Assembly (NCBI GenBank): GCA_013398955.1
Contig: VWPU01011854.1
Coordinates: forward strand, 147,501-211,500
Length of the DNA: 64,000 nt
Direction of reading: 5' to 3'
Source of the DNA: Callaeas wilsoni
Taxonomy: Eukaryota > Chordata > Aves > Passeriformes > Callaeidae
The position numbers and the translations under genes were made by a program. Below the pieces are notes generated by a model. It was given only the letters and a program-made list of their open reading frames with translations. It was not told the origin of the DNA and did no database searches. This document shows, piece by piece, positions 48,961 to 60,704 of this stretch. Positions within the stretch are counted from its first letter, which is position 1. The number at the start of each line of letters is the position of its first letter.

Positions 48961-51900
48961 TTGCTTAGGGTGGAGAATAGCTTCCTCTAGAGCTCTACAT
49001 CTTGACTTCTGCTTGTTTTGCGCTTATCACATACATCCCTTCCAAAAATAGATTGTTTTGACCAGCACTCATCAGAACAAGCTGTAGGTCCCTTGCTCAT
49101 GGCACACTGCATCTAGTTCAAAGCATAAACTTTGTTTATGTTTGTAGAAACTTTTACTATGTTTGTAGAAAAGATTACACATACATACAGTGCTGTATAT
49201 TTGTATTACATTCAGAATAACATAAACGTAATGTTTAGTGGATTTTAACATTAGCTCTCTTTAAGCAGAATACTTAAAATGGCCATGGTTTTATTCTTGA
49301 TATCAAAATGCAGATAAATAATGTTCAAAACTATTTTGAATCCCACTGATCATTGGCAACAATGACTGCTCACTAGTGAGATGGTAGTATTTAGGTGTCA
49401 GCTCTTCAAAAAAACCCAAAAATTAAAAAAACCCCAAACCTCAAATCTTTGAATATATTTTCTTTTAAAAATTTAAAATTTCAATTTAAAAGAAATTGGA
49501 CATAGCTCATAGAGTTTTCACTCCTTGGCACTTTAAATGATTTTGTTTCTATCTTTTCCCCATTACACAAAATATGATTGACTCTATACACAGTTTTGAG
49601 TTGCTGCCAATAACATTGCACTTGATAGCTTTCTCTGCTAGGCCAAGACTATGACAATGGCCATGTTAATATATGAAAATAAATCACAGTGAGTGTATGC
49701 TATTTGTGACAAAAGGAAAAAGTCTTTAAATAATAATAGTGGATTTTTTCCTTTTTTTTTTAAACAAACGAAGCCTGAATGGAAGATCCCTTGAAATCAG
49801 TCTTCATGCTAAGTGCAAAGAATTGCAGTAAAAGGAGCATGTATCAGCTTGTAGTCTCTCCAGATATCTGCACTGCTTAACCATTGAAGGTTAGGCTTTC
49901 ATTTTCCAGGCACCCTTACTGTGGCATGCTCTGGCTTTTATTCATCAGACCTGTGTTAATATTTTCAGGAGTTTTCTTATTTAATTTGACTGTGAGTGGA
50001 TGCATTATTGAATTATTAAAATGTTGCTCTTTTTTGAAGAGCAAGTTCTTGATCGCTTTAGGTTAACATTACCCCAAGAGTAATAGTGCAAAAGTAATTA
50101 TTAGGTTATTAATTTAATAAGTCTTTGTTTTAAATATAATCGAGTTCAATTTTAGGAATAAAGCTATAGAGTTCGTACTTAATTTTACCATGGAAAAAAC
50201 CCACCAACAAACCCCTTATAAATCACAGAATATATAAATGCCAGTGGCTTTGTAAGAGCTAACATTTTATTGTTACTAACATTTCTAGGTAAAAAAAGTC
50301 TACAGATCAGTATGACTTCTTAATGAAATTTGTACAGTTTTATACATGATACACAGCCATATCTACAGGTATGATAGACTGCAGTTCAGGCACGCTGTTA
50401 TTTGCAGTAGAAATGGAGAGTAGGATCTGTGGATGAATTTATTCAGGGCTCCATGCTGTGACTTATACATTAATCATGAAGCATCATGCTTATGCAAATG
50501 TGCAGCAGCCTAATTAGGCATACAGAGTAGAACATTTGGAATAATGTTATGAACCATTGGGCTTCTGAAATATGTTCCTCAGCCAAATTCTCAAAAGCAA
50601 AGTAGATCTTAGATGCCTTTTCACTTTTGAAAACAGGTGTACAATTGTCTTCTTAGTGATTATTTCATGCCTTCAACTTTAAAATAAAGCTTGATCCCAG
50701 TTGGCATGACATTTTCCTAGTCACTGGAAAGTAGCTGTGGATATTCTGAATCACTGACAAGAAAACAAAATGTTCATTCAGAGCTCAGACATGATGAGAA
50801 TTTTGAGAATCCTATAATATTTTGAGAATTTTTGTTGTCTGTTTTAAGCATTCTGTCTTCTGAAAATATTGAGGTTGAATTTGGCACTTTCTTCGTCCTA
50901 CAGTATGTGATTAATCAAAATATCCTGATTTGCATTCTGAAAATTCAATATCTTAAATGTAACTATGCAGAATATTAAACATTCCACTTTAGAATAAAAA
51001 ATTTTATTAGGCAAGTTAATTTATACTCTTATCCAAAAATTAGTGTTTAACAAAATTAATAGCATGTGTTTCTTACTTCCATGAATGTTTGTTAGGTTTT
51101 CTTCACATCTGTCAAAAAGTTAAGAAGCAATTTATTTACTTTTTAGTAGTTGTTGAAAAGAAAAAGAAATTAGTACTTACAAACCACATCGCTAGTGTTA
51201 TGGTAAACACAGCACAGCACTAAACAATCGTAAAATAATAATACCTTTCACAAAATAAGCTCATCTTGTTTGCTGGGATTTTAGCATTTGATATATACAT
51301 TCTTCATTTGTTCACAGGTTAGTATATAGATCAAATTCCATGTATCCATAATAGCAAACGCACGGTGCTGCCTGACAACAGTGATTATGCCTGACAACAA
51401 AAGCAAATGTCTGAGACTGCCGTAGAAAGGGGGAATGATGACCTTTAAACTAAGATGCCAATATACTTGGGAATATCTGAAGATGCTCCCTGCTGTGGCA
51501 TCTCATGATGCATGGTGATTCCAGTGGAAATGGGTGTTCCAGCTGCAGCAGAGCATCAAATGGAAGCTAAACAGTGAAAATTTCAGGTGGTAAGCAAAAG
51601 ACTAGTCCTTTTTAAAAGATATGAGAAAGAGAGAGTGTATGAGAGCGTGAGATTTTGTGGTTTTTAAATGACAGAGGAGACACCATCATCTAAATTTCAC
51701 ATCACAGGATGATGAAGAGGCTGATAGTTTTCCTCCTGTCCAGCAGAGGAAGCCCCAGAGGAGCCCCTTATAAGGAAAAGTATCCTGTATTTTGTTGTAT
51801 TTTATGACCATATGAGTACTTTTCCTGAGTAATCTTATATTCTGGGAACACATAAAGAAAATTACAAGAAATTAATAATTTATATTTATTGTTATTAATG

Positions 51901-54900
51901 ATTAGTATATGCACTTTACAGAAGGCCACAACTTCATATCCCAAGTAACTTCTGGATAGCAAGCTGAGAGAATGTAGATCTCGAAAAGTCAAGCAGTCTT
52001 CCTCTATCCTATCAAAATAAGTAAAACAGAAAGAATGAAATTCCAGAATTTTGAAGTCGATAGAACAATTTCTATCAACCTCACTCTTTAAATTAGATAT
52101 TCAATGAGCTACAGGTATCAAAATTTATTTTCGATTTCACTAAGGTCAGCATTTTTTTTGTGTGTAAAAAGCATTTGCAATAATTAAGAAAGGGAACTAA
52201 AAGTGAATTCTGAGATGAAGCAATCACCTTTTCTTGTGCATCAGCATCAAGTTTTTCCAGTAATATTGTTGTAGGCAGGTCTAAAATGATAAAAGCTAAA
52301 ACAGCAAACAAGTCCTATACTTTAAAAAAGCTCATTTTTATTTTATTTTAAAACTTTTGTCAGCATTTTTCAAGCGTTTGTCAACATTTTAAATAGTTAC
52401 CTAAATAAACACATCAAACATCCAGCTTTTCTGTTTGTTTCTTTCATATGTCATACACTCATCCTTTCTGGAAGATTGAAATATAAAAAATTAAGAAATT
52501 TAAATTTAAGAAACACTGAAATTAAGGCATCCCCAAGAGCACAAACTCTCTCTCTCTATACGATTTCACTTAGAGTCCGCATGTTTGATTTGGGTGAAAA
52601 ATTGAAGGAAAAAAGTGAAAAGAAAATCTTGTTGAATCTCAGTAAACTGTATTACACATCAAATAATTGCACAAACAGATGTATTTTTCAAGAAATTTTT
52701 TAAGAGAAAAAATAGTGCTGCTGTGGCTGCTCACTTGAGAGAAATTGTAGATGAAGAGGGAACACACACAGTGTCAGCAAAGAGTAAAACAGAGATGTAA
52801 CTTTGAAAAGGTCTTGTACAAGTATTCACCAGTCCCTTCAAGAAATCTTAAAAAAACTATTCATGGAAAAAAAATTATTCATATCTTTGCTTTTTTTTCC
52901 AGTTTTTAGTCACAGTTCCATTTTTAAAAATAAATATCTTTCTTAGGCAAGTGATTACCGCCTATTGCAAACAGCGCTACTTCTTTTGGAAGAAAATCCT
53001 ACTCATTTTTTATTGAAAACATGCTGTGGTTAGGCACCATTGTTTCTATACATGGCTGTCAATAGCATCCAGACCTGAAACCCATTTAATACTTCTAGTG
53101 CTTTATAAACATTCTGAAATCTGTTGTTTTCTCATTTACATCTAGTTCAATCACTATCTTCTCCCCTGACCGTTACTACAGTGCCAAAAAGGTGTCACTT
53201 CACATTTTCCCATTTTAAGTTTTCGGTGAAGAAAAATGTTCCCTGGTCTCCTCTAGGATCTGAGTGCTGTCAGTGAGTGGCAGTCAGGACCTCTGGCTCT
53301 TGGTGCGCATCTGGATGTGAGGAGAGAAGAACTTCCTGTACAGCCAGAGGGAACAATGTATGATGACATCTCTTAAATTTCAGCTCTGGGCTGCCTGGAG
53401 CAGGATGAGCTTTCAAGAGCAAGTAATGAGACAAAAAGGAGAGTTCCACAAAGACAATCATCACCTGCAAATTAGCAGAGTTGTGTCTCAAATTTTCATT
53501 GTTTCAAGTAAATCACACTTTCCTCTTGACTTTGGGGGGTGAGCAATGTTGGATGTTGAAATTCTCCTTAATAACTCTTAGCAGCTCTAAAAATAGGACT
53601 AATTTTTAATTGAAAAACTAAAACAGTACAGTAAGAAAATAAGGACTAGTTGCTATGTCTTTAAAAGCCATATTATGGCAAATCTTATGCCTTCAGAACA
53701 CAGAATAAGGATCTTCTGACGTCACAGACCTGTCAGATACCTAATAAAGTTAAAATTGAGACTAAAATCCTGTAACTTAAATAGTAAAATAAAAATACTT
53801 ATTAAATGTCACAACTTTCTTGGGCAACATTTTCTTAATAGAAAATAAATTGAAAATATGTTACAAATGTGTATTTCATCCCCCAGAAACTCTCTGAAAA
53901 ATAAAGTAGTCTTTTTGCACAGGCATAATCATTATAAAATGTTATAAATTTGGGGTTGTGAACAAGGCAAGAATATTTTTTAAAAATACCTCTTTTTGAA
54001 TCAATCTAATATACTTTATTTTACTGTTAAACTGAGAAAACCTTCTTTCTTCTTATCTCAGAAAAATAAATTTCAAAGCATAAACACCATTCCAAACTGA
54101 AGAATATCAGCGGTAGGATTTTTGCTAGAAGCTTTAGTGCTGCAGTTTGGATTGAAACTATTTGATTTTTACCTTAAAAGGAGTTTTGCATGTTCCTTAA
54201 ACTTTGGAACAGTTTTTCTAGAGATCTACTTACTTGCCAGCCCTTGCATCCATGTTGGGGCGGTGTCCTTGGCTTCTCTGTCTTGAAAGGGGACTGCAAC
54301 TCATTCCAGGAAGTTGACTAGCATTTTGTCTGACACATGGACTTCAATCTTCACAAGAAACATATGTATCCAGCATTAAGGGTATCTAAACCATGCCTCT
54401 GACAGCAAAGGAGTGCTTAACCGACTGGAGACAGGATCAAAGTTCTCAAAGAAATGTCACTTTGGAAATGTGCTGTTATGAGTGTCAAAACATGTTGTCC
54501 TGAAATGTGTGGCTGACTCCTCCAATTCATCTCCATGTCCTGTAAAAGTGCTCGTGTTTTCTATCTGCCTTCTTCAAAAAGTACAACTTTAAAGTTGGTC
54601 ATAGTCCTATTACCTCTTTCAAAGTGATGTTTTCTCGATTTTATCCTCTTTTTTGAGATTCTACTACATTTTAAACAGTGAAATTCAAGTGCCTGCATGG
54701 CAAGAATGACTTTTCAGATAGTTTGGGCATTATATGACAGATATCTCAGGTTTGTCTCTGTATATCTCTTGAAATGAGGTTTGTGAATTATATAGACTAT
54801 AAATTCTTAGGATTTCTGAGCTCATAAAGTTTAGTTGTGCCTTATACATCAGCTAATTTAATTTTCGTCTTAATCCCTGCAATCTGCATCAGCTAGTTCT

Positions 54901-55382
54901 TAGGTATTTTCCTTACCTTCTCAAAGACTGTGAAGGAATCAGCCCTCCTCAAACCAGTGAAATTTAGAAAAGTTGTAAAGGAAGAAACAAACACACAAAC
55001 TGTTTAAGTGACTTCACAGATAAGTGAAGATCCTTGTATTCAGGAAAACAAGGCAGCTTTTTAAACCAAAATTTCATTAATAACAAGTTGCAGGAAAGTA
55101 TAATTCTTCTTTTATTCTATATAAATTTGCTCACCAACCTTCTAAAAGCATCAGAAGTGGTAGATCTAAGCAATCTGGCAAGGTGAAAAAGTGAGACCAT
55201 TAATATTCTCATGTCTACAATTTGCTTACTAAGAATAAATTCCTGTGCAGTCTGCTTTATAAATATGTTCAAACTACTCATGTAACAGTGAATAGAGCTG
55301 ACATTTTCATTTATTTAGAGTATCATGTACAATGCTTGCTCATTTGTGACTAGTATCTAAAATCTTGATGTGCCATATTGGA

Positions 55383-55504
55383 TGAGGCTTTGAGCAATGT
55401 TTGAACGACCTGGTCTAGTGGAAGGTGTCCCTGTGTAGAGCAGAGGGGTTGGAACTAGATGATCTTTAAGGTCCCTTTCAACCCAAGTCATCCTATGATC
55501 CTGC
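55383..55504 (+). mobile_element. CR1 LINE 3' end, short
   Basis: GAGGCTTTGAGCAATGTTTG, GACCTGGTCTAGTGGAAGGT, TGTCCCTGTGTAGAGCAGAG, GGTTGGAACTAGATGATCTT, TAAGGTCCCTTTCAACCCAA and TCCTATGATC are close to the avian CR1 terminal sequence, so this copy is less diverged than most others here. Only the last 120 bases are present, a severe 5' truncation typical of CR1. Confidence 0.93.
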
Positions 55505-55684
55505 TCTTTTGAAACACATTGGTTGAACTTTTACAAAATGCTGCCTGAGGGACTTTTGCAGAAATAGATTGCTAATCCTGCTTTTACTGCTCTCACAGAT
55601 TGCTGTCCTTATGGGTTAAGTTCCTCTGTGTGTGAATATACACTTGCCAACTACCCTAAACTGGGAATTACACGTGTGCATTGA

Positions 55685-56085
55685 CAGGAGATAATGTCAA
55701 AAGCCTTGCTGCAGTCCAGGTAAACAGCATCCACTGCCCTCCCCTCATCTGTTCAGCCAGCTGTCCCATTGCAAAAGGCAATCAGGTTGGGCAAGACTGA
55801 TTTTCCTTTGGTGAATCCATGTTCACTCTTTCTGATCGTCTTGTCTTCTACGTGCTTAGAGATAGTCTCCAGGCTGAGCCGTTCCATCACCTTTACAGGC
55901 TGACAGACCCTCAGTTCCCTAGGTTCTCCTTCTTGCCTTTTCTGAAGACTGGAGTGACATTTGCTTTCTTCCAGCCTCCAGGCACTTCTCCTGGCTGCCA
56001 TGACCATTCAAAGATGATTGAGAGGGAGCTAGCAATGATGTGTACCAATTGCCTCCACAACCAGTGGACATTGATTCCTTCAATA
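55685..56085 (-). pseudogene. Decayed CR1 ORF2 reverse transcriptase fragment
   Basis: The minus strand carries parts of the reverse transcriptase of CR1 ORF2, the enzyme that copies the element's RNA at the nicked target. In order from the 5' side it reads W-K-K-A-N-V-T-P-V-F in one frame near 55960. After a frameshift it reads K-V-M-E-R and H-G-F-T-K-G-K-S with L-I-A-F in a second frame (55765-55880). Then comes a stop (TGA at 55750-55752) and V-Y-L-D-C-S-K-A-F-D, palm motif A, at 55695-55727. The conserved aspartates of motif A survive, but the frameshift and stop make it inactive. The catalytic FADD-type motif lies beyond the truncated end. Neither CR1 terminus is present. Confidence 0.85.
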
Positions 56086-59046
56086 TGATTTGCATTATAT
56101 CAAGTTTTATCTATACTAATAGAGAATATCATAACCCAGGATACTGAACTAACTATATATCATAATAATTTCATTAATTAATTATCTGATTGAAGAAAAA
56201 TTTCTTTTTGCTGCATAGTCCAGGAGGAAAAGGACAAGGATGAGGGTGCTGGCCAAGGTGTGACTTGGATCATCTATGCAAAACTGGTGGCAAGGTTTAC
56301 TGATTTATTTCTCAAGAGACCTTAGACAATAACTCTGCTTATCAGAGAAAGAGTGAGAGTTGTTGGTTCAGAACAGGGTCTACCTTTCTTTCAAGAAATC
56401 GTTCCCTCTTTAATACAGTTTCTCAACACCAAATCTATCAGTGCCCTTTACTCTTTGAGTATCTCTCAGCTGTAAAGAAAGTTACTGCAGAGGGACAGCC
56501 AGCTGCCTAGGATTACAAATTACAGCAGAGATGCCCACACTAGACAGATCACTCATCATAACCCCTGACACTGCTGTTTCTGAGAGGTCATTCTGTTTCT
56601 GTCTAGTGGCAAATGATTGTAGCAGTGGATGCATCCTTTTATGCCTGCCTCTCTGCACCGACATTTCTGATTTTGTATATATTTTATGCAATTCCTTACA
56701 TTGTTCCTTGAAAGACGTCAGCCTCTTCTTTCTATCTGAAAATATTAGTATTCATATCTTACTCAAATAGGATTGTTGACTGTCACTTTGTTACTTTATT
56801 TTACTTTTTTATAGCCAAGCCTTGAAGAGTTAAGTCAAATGATTCTTATCTGTGGCCAGAGTTTGCCACTTTTGTTTAGGTTACCTTGTGTCTTATCATC
56901 TCAGTGTCTTCTATTGATGGAGGGAGTAAACCAAAGCTATGAAATCTTAATGAAAAGGTTTGTCATAAAAAGAATATACTTTCACTTCAAGCTGGACATA
57001 GCTACTAAAATACTGCAAGGATTCTCTTGCATTTAAAATACTCCTGTCTGTCAGTCTTTGAAATAACATCTATTCCTACTAAATAAATTCAAAGATTAGC
57101 AGTAAACAATATCTGACTCCATTTGTAAAATATGTGTAAAATATAATTTAGTGTTTACTTTTTCTTTGCATGCATAATAACCACCCTTTGGTTTAAATTT
57201 ATTTTACAATGGCAATGATACCAAGCATGTTGGAGTTAAAGACAAACACATTTTCATAATCAAGATATATTTGGAAGATCTAGCAACATTCTTTTATAAG
57301 AGTATTTACATAGTTGCTCTGCATTTTAAAGTATGTTTTTTTGATAACTGGAGCAATGAAAAATCTTCCTGCGATCTTTCAGAGTGCAACTTGCAAAGTT
57401 TCTGATAGCCACTGCACTGTTACAAATCTCCTTTGCAGTTATAATGCTATCTGCGTGCACAATGTATTTGAACTGCTGTCACAACCATCTCACAGTTTTC
57501 TAGAATGCCCATTAAATCAGAAATGTTCCACAGTTCTTCAGTTGTTACTTAGATATGGGTTTGAGTTTTTTCCTTATAGTACTAAATTAGTTGACTTTTA
57601 AAATATTGATTTAAGCCCTCAGGGTTGCACACTGATCTAAGAGATGCTTGTTGAAAACTGAATTATAGATAAGTTTTCCCCCATGCTGGAAAAGAATAGC
57701 TTAGATGTTCAAAGAGAAGTTGGCGACCTATCCATTTTAAAATTGAAAAATTTACTTATTTTAATCTAATTACTCCTAGAATTGCATAATACTTAAGGCA
57801 CTCTAAGTTGGACAAAGTTAGCAACAAAAATATTTTAGCAGGCTGTTTTCTAAAGATTTCAAAATTACCTTTTACACAAACTTTCATATAATTAGGGATA
57901 GCGACCTTGGTTCAAATCAGAAAACATACTTTTATCTTATAAAACAAAACTGCCAGTCATGATAAAAGAATTTATTTGTTGTTCTACATTATAGGATACT
58001 ATAGTTAATTTGAAAAACACAAATAAGAAAATCTAAGAGAATGTAGAAATGGAATATTGCTAACATTCTATTAAGTGTTTTGCTCATTTGCAATGTATTT
58101 GAATGTAGTTAGTTTATATATTAATATTTTGCTAGCAATATTCAAAATCAAAAGATAGTCTGTTTAAGGTAAAAAACCCTATATTATAGTCCAAAATTAT
58201 CATATAGGTAAGTGGATAACATCAATATAACTCATAAGTCATCACAACTAGATATAACTTCTTCTTGTAAGAAAAAGGACAGACATACTCTACTTCTTGT
58301 GTACATGTTGAATTTATGTGGCATTAGAAACACAGAATTATTTAAAGTGATACAAAGTGAAGAATTCCATTCTTTGATGACAAAATAATGTTAAAGATAA
58401 GGCATATGGAAAAGAAAGCCACATGGGAAATGAAATTTGTGTATGAAGAAAGAAAGACCCCCTATTTCCCAAAAGAAATTACCAGATATGCAAGGGCAAG
58501 ATGTCACAATGATTTTTGATCTATGAATTAGAATTTCAATTCATCTGAAATTGCCACAGACTTATAAGAGCAGCTCCTCAGCACGTTAGCTCTACATCAG
58601 AATCCTCACAACAAAGTAATTTATTTTACATTTTGTAAAAAATCCCCAAACTATGATTCTTTGCATCAAGATAAAACCTCTGAGCATGAGATTGCATTGA
58701 GATAATCACTGCATAAGAAGAAATATGTAATTGAGGTAAGTTTATTTTTTACGTTTCCTTCTAGGCCAGATTTCCTGTATATTCTTCACATCATTGTGCC
58801 ATAGTTCTTCCAAGAGTAGAAGAATGAGGGTGGTTCTTCGTTTGCAAGAAAATGTGTACTGGTGAGGGCATTCGGCATCTTGTCCTTTTTTTTTTTTAAT
58901 CTACAGATTAAGATATTAATAAATCTACTGCAATATGAACAATCCCTGCAGGATGGGTGCAGAGGGTGATTCTGTCACTCTTAGCTTTTTCATGACCCCC
59001 AGGTTAAGACTACCAGTATGCTAATTTCAATACAATTAATACATTT
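56086..59046. other. AT-rich unique-looking DNA, no gene seen
   Basis: No interspersed repeat or RNA gene is recognised. The longest open frame is about 95 codons (57314-57601, plus) with unremarkable composition and no motif. Confidence 0.6.

Positions 59047-59097
<51 letters not shown>
59047..59097. repeat. Compound (TA)n(GA)n microsatellite
   Basis: Seven TA units run directly into about 18 GA units, with a single C interruption near 59092. Compound dinucleotide repeats of this length are usually polymorphic. Confidence 0.95.
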
Positions 59098-59149
59098 TTT
59101 ATATGCAACAAAGATAAATCTTAACTGACTGGGACATATGGGAGCTGCT

Positions 59150-59575
59150 GGTATAGCCAGCAGCAGTCTGGGAAGCATTAGGAGGGACTGCAGAGCCCCA
59201 AGAGAAGTGGTAAAGGACTCAAGCTCAAGCAGTTATTTCATCACTCCTCCAGGTCAAAGAGGTGGGGCATGGGAGGGACTCTTCTTCAGGAACTTTAGTA
59301 ATAGGACAGGGAGTAATGTGTACAAATCGAAAGGGGAGAAATTTAGGCTTACGTTAGAAAGAAATTATTTATTGTGAGGGTGGTGAGATACTGGAACAGG
59401 TTGCCCAGGGAAGTTGTGGATGCGCCAACCCTGGCAGTGTCCAAGGCCAGGGTGGAGAAGGCCTTGAGCAACACGGCCTAGAGGGAGGTGTCCCTGCCCA
59501 CAGCTGCGGAGATTGGGACTAGCTGATCCTTAATGTCACTTCCAACCTTTAACATTCTATGACTCCATAACTGGA
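59150..59575 (+). mobile_element. CR1 LINE 3' end, relatively well preserved
   Basis: From about 59270 the text follows the CR1 3' part closely: GAACTTTAGTAATAGGACAG, AGGCTTACGTTAGAAAGAAA, GTGAGATACTGGAACAGGTT, GCCCAGGGAAGTTGTGGATG, CCAGGGTGGAGAAGGCC, GAGGGAGGTGTCCCTGCCCA. It ends in TCACTTCCAACCTTTAACA and TTCTATGACTCCATAA. The part 59150-59269 is less certain but is similarly GC-richer and probably belongs to the same copy. It sits about 50 bases right of a compound microsatellite. Confidence 0.88.
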
Positions 59576-60673
59576 TATGAAAATATGTGCAAATGGAAAA
59601 TAATCTTGATTTTTTTTGGAAAGAAATGTATTAAGCAATGGCACTGGACAGCCGTCACACAAAACACCACATAAAGTGTATTTGCACTGTGTAATGATTC
59701 TTGTGTTTTATCCCATGTAACAGGTAATGCTAAAGCAAACTATTAAGCCATGGCAAAGAAAGTGCAGTGATAGCTTAGAACTTAGACCAATTATCTATCC
59801 AGAGGATAACTTATCCTTAGAATGACCATGTTGTCACATCTATATTTTTTCTGGAACCCAACACAGACCAAGTAGTTCAGAGGGAAATGAAAATGTGTGT
59901 TTCATTATCCAGTGTAGATGTTAATTATCCTATTGCATTTGCACATATTCCACTGGTGGGCTATGTGCAAAACTTAAAAACATCAGACCACAATGCAAAA
60001 TTGATAATAATAAAAATAATAAAAAGATTTATGCAAGGTTTTGCAAGGACAGACTTAAAAGAGAACACGTGGAAGTATGAAGTATATTATGTCCACATAC
60101 TTCATGGTGAACTTTGGCAGACAGGCTTTTCTTCCTGCAAGCATAAAAAAAAAGGAAAAAAAATTAACTTATGGGTAGCTGGGCAATAATATCTTTATGC
60201 TATGGCTGTCATGACAAGGACAGCATTCTGGATTTGTGCATTTTTCCACTGATCTTTGATCACAGATTCATACTTCTGCTCATGGTTTTAGGTAAAGCAA
60301 TAGTGTTATTTAACTTACTTGCTATATCATGTGTTGGACTTCTGGTGTAGAAATTAATGAGTACTTCTCAAAGGGAAATGCTCACAGACAGCTCTGATAG
60401 ACTATTTTTTAAACCATTTTAATAAATCAGAAAAAGGATCCAGTAACTGTGTATGTTTTATCTATACAAAAAAAGCTCATAAACTTTTCTCATATATATT
60501 GGATTTATTATATTTCTCCCAAGCAATTTAAAAAGCACTGAATCATACTCTCTTTCAGGTTCCAAAAGAACTTGAGTAATAAAAGGAGAAAGTTGTTGCT
60601 GAAATTCATTTTCTTATAGATTTATAGGAAAACTAAAAATTGCTTTGATGTCTTTTGCATTCCCTTGCCAATT

Positions 60674-60704
<31 letters not shown>

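Larger units (their letters stand above)
44801..55382. other. AT-rich unique-looking DNA, no gene seen
   Basis: About 10.5 kb with no clear repeat except short homopolymers (15 T at 47268-47282). There may be a scrap of CR1 3' end near 48926-48960. A 12-base palindrome CCTCTTAAGAGG lies at 48523-48534. A segment at 50430-50560 carries an octamer ATGCAAAT and a TAATTAG site. Open frames are all under 85 codons and AT-biased. No RNA gene is recognised. Confidence 0.55.
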
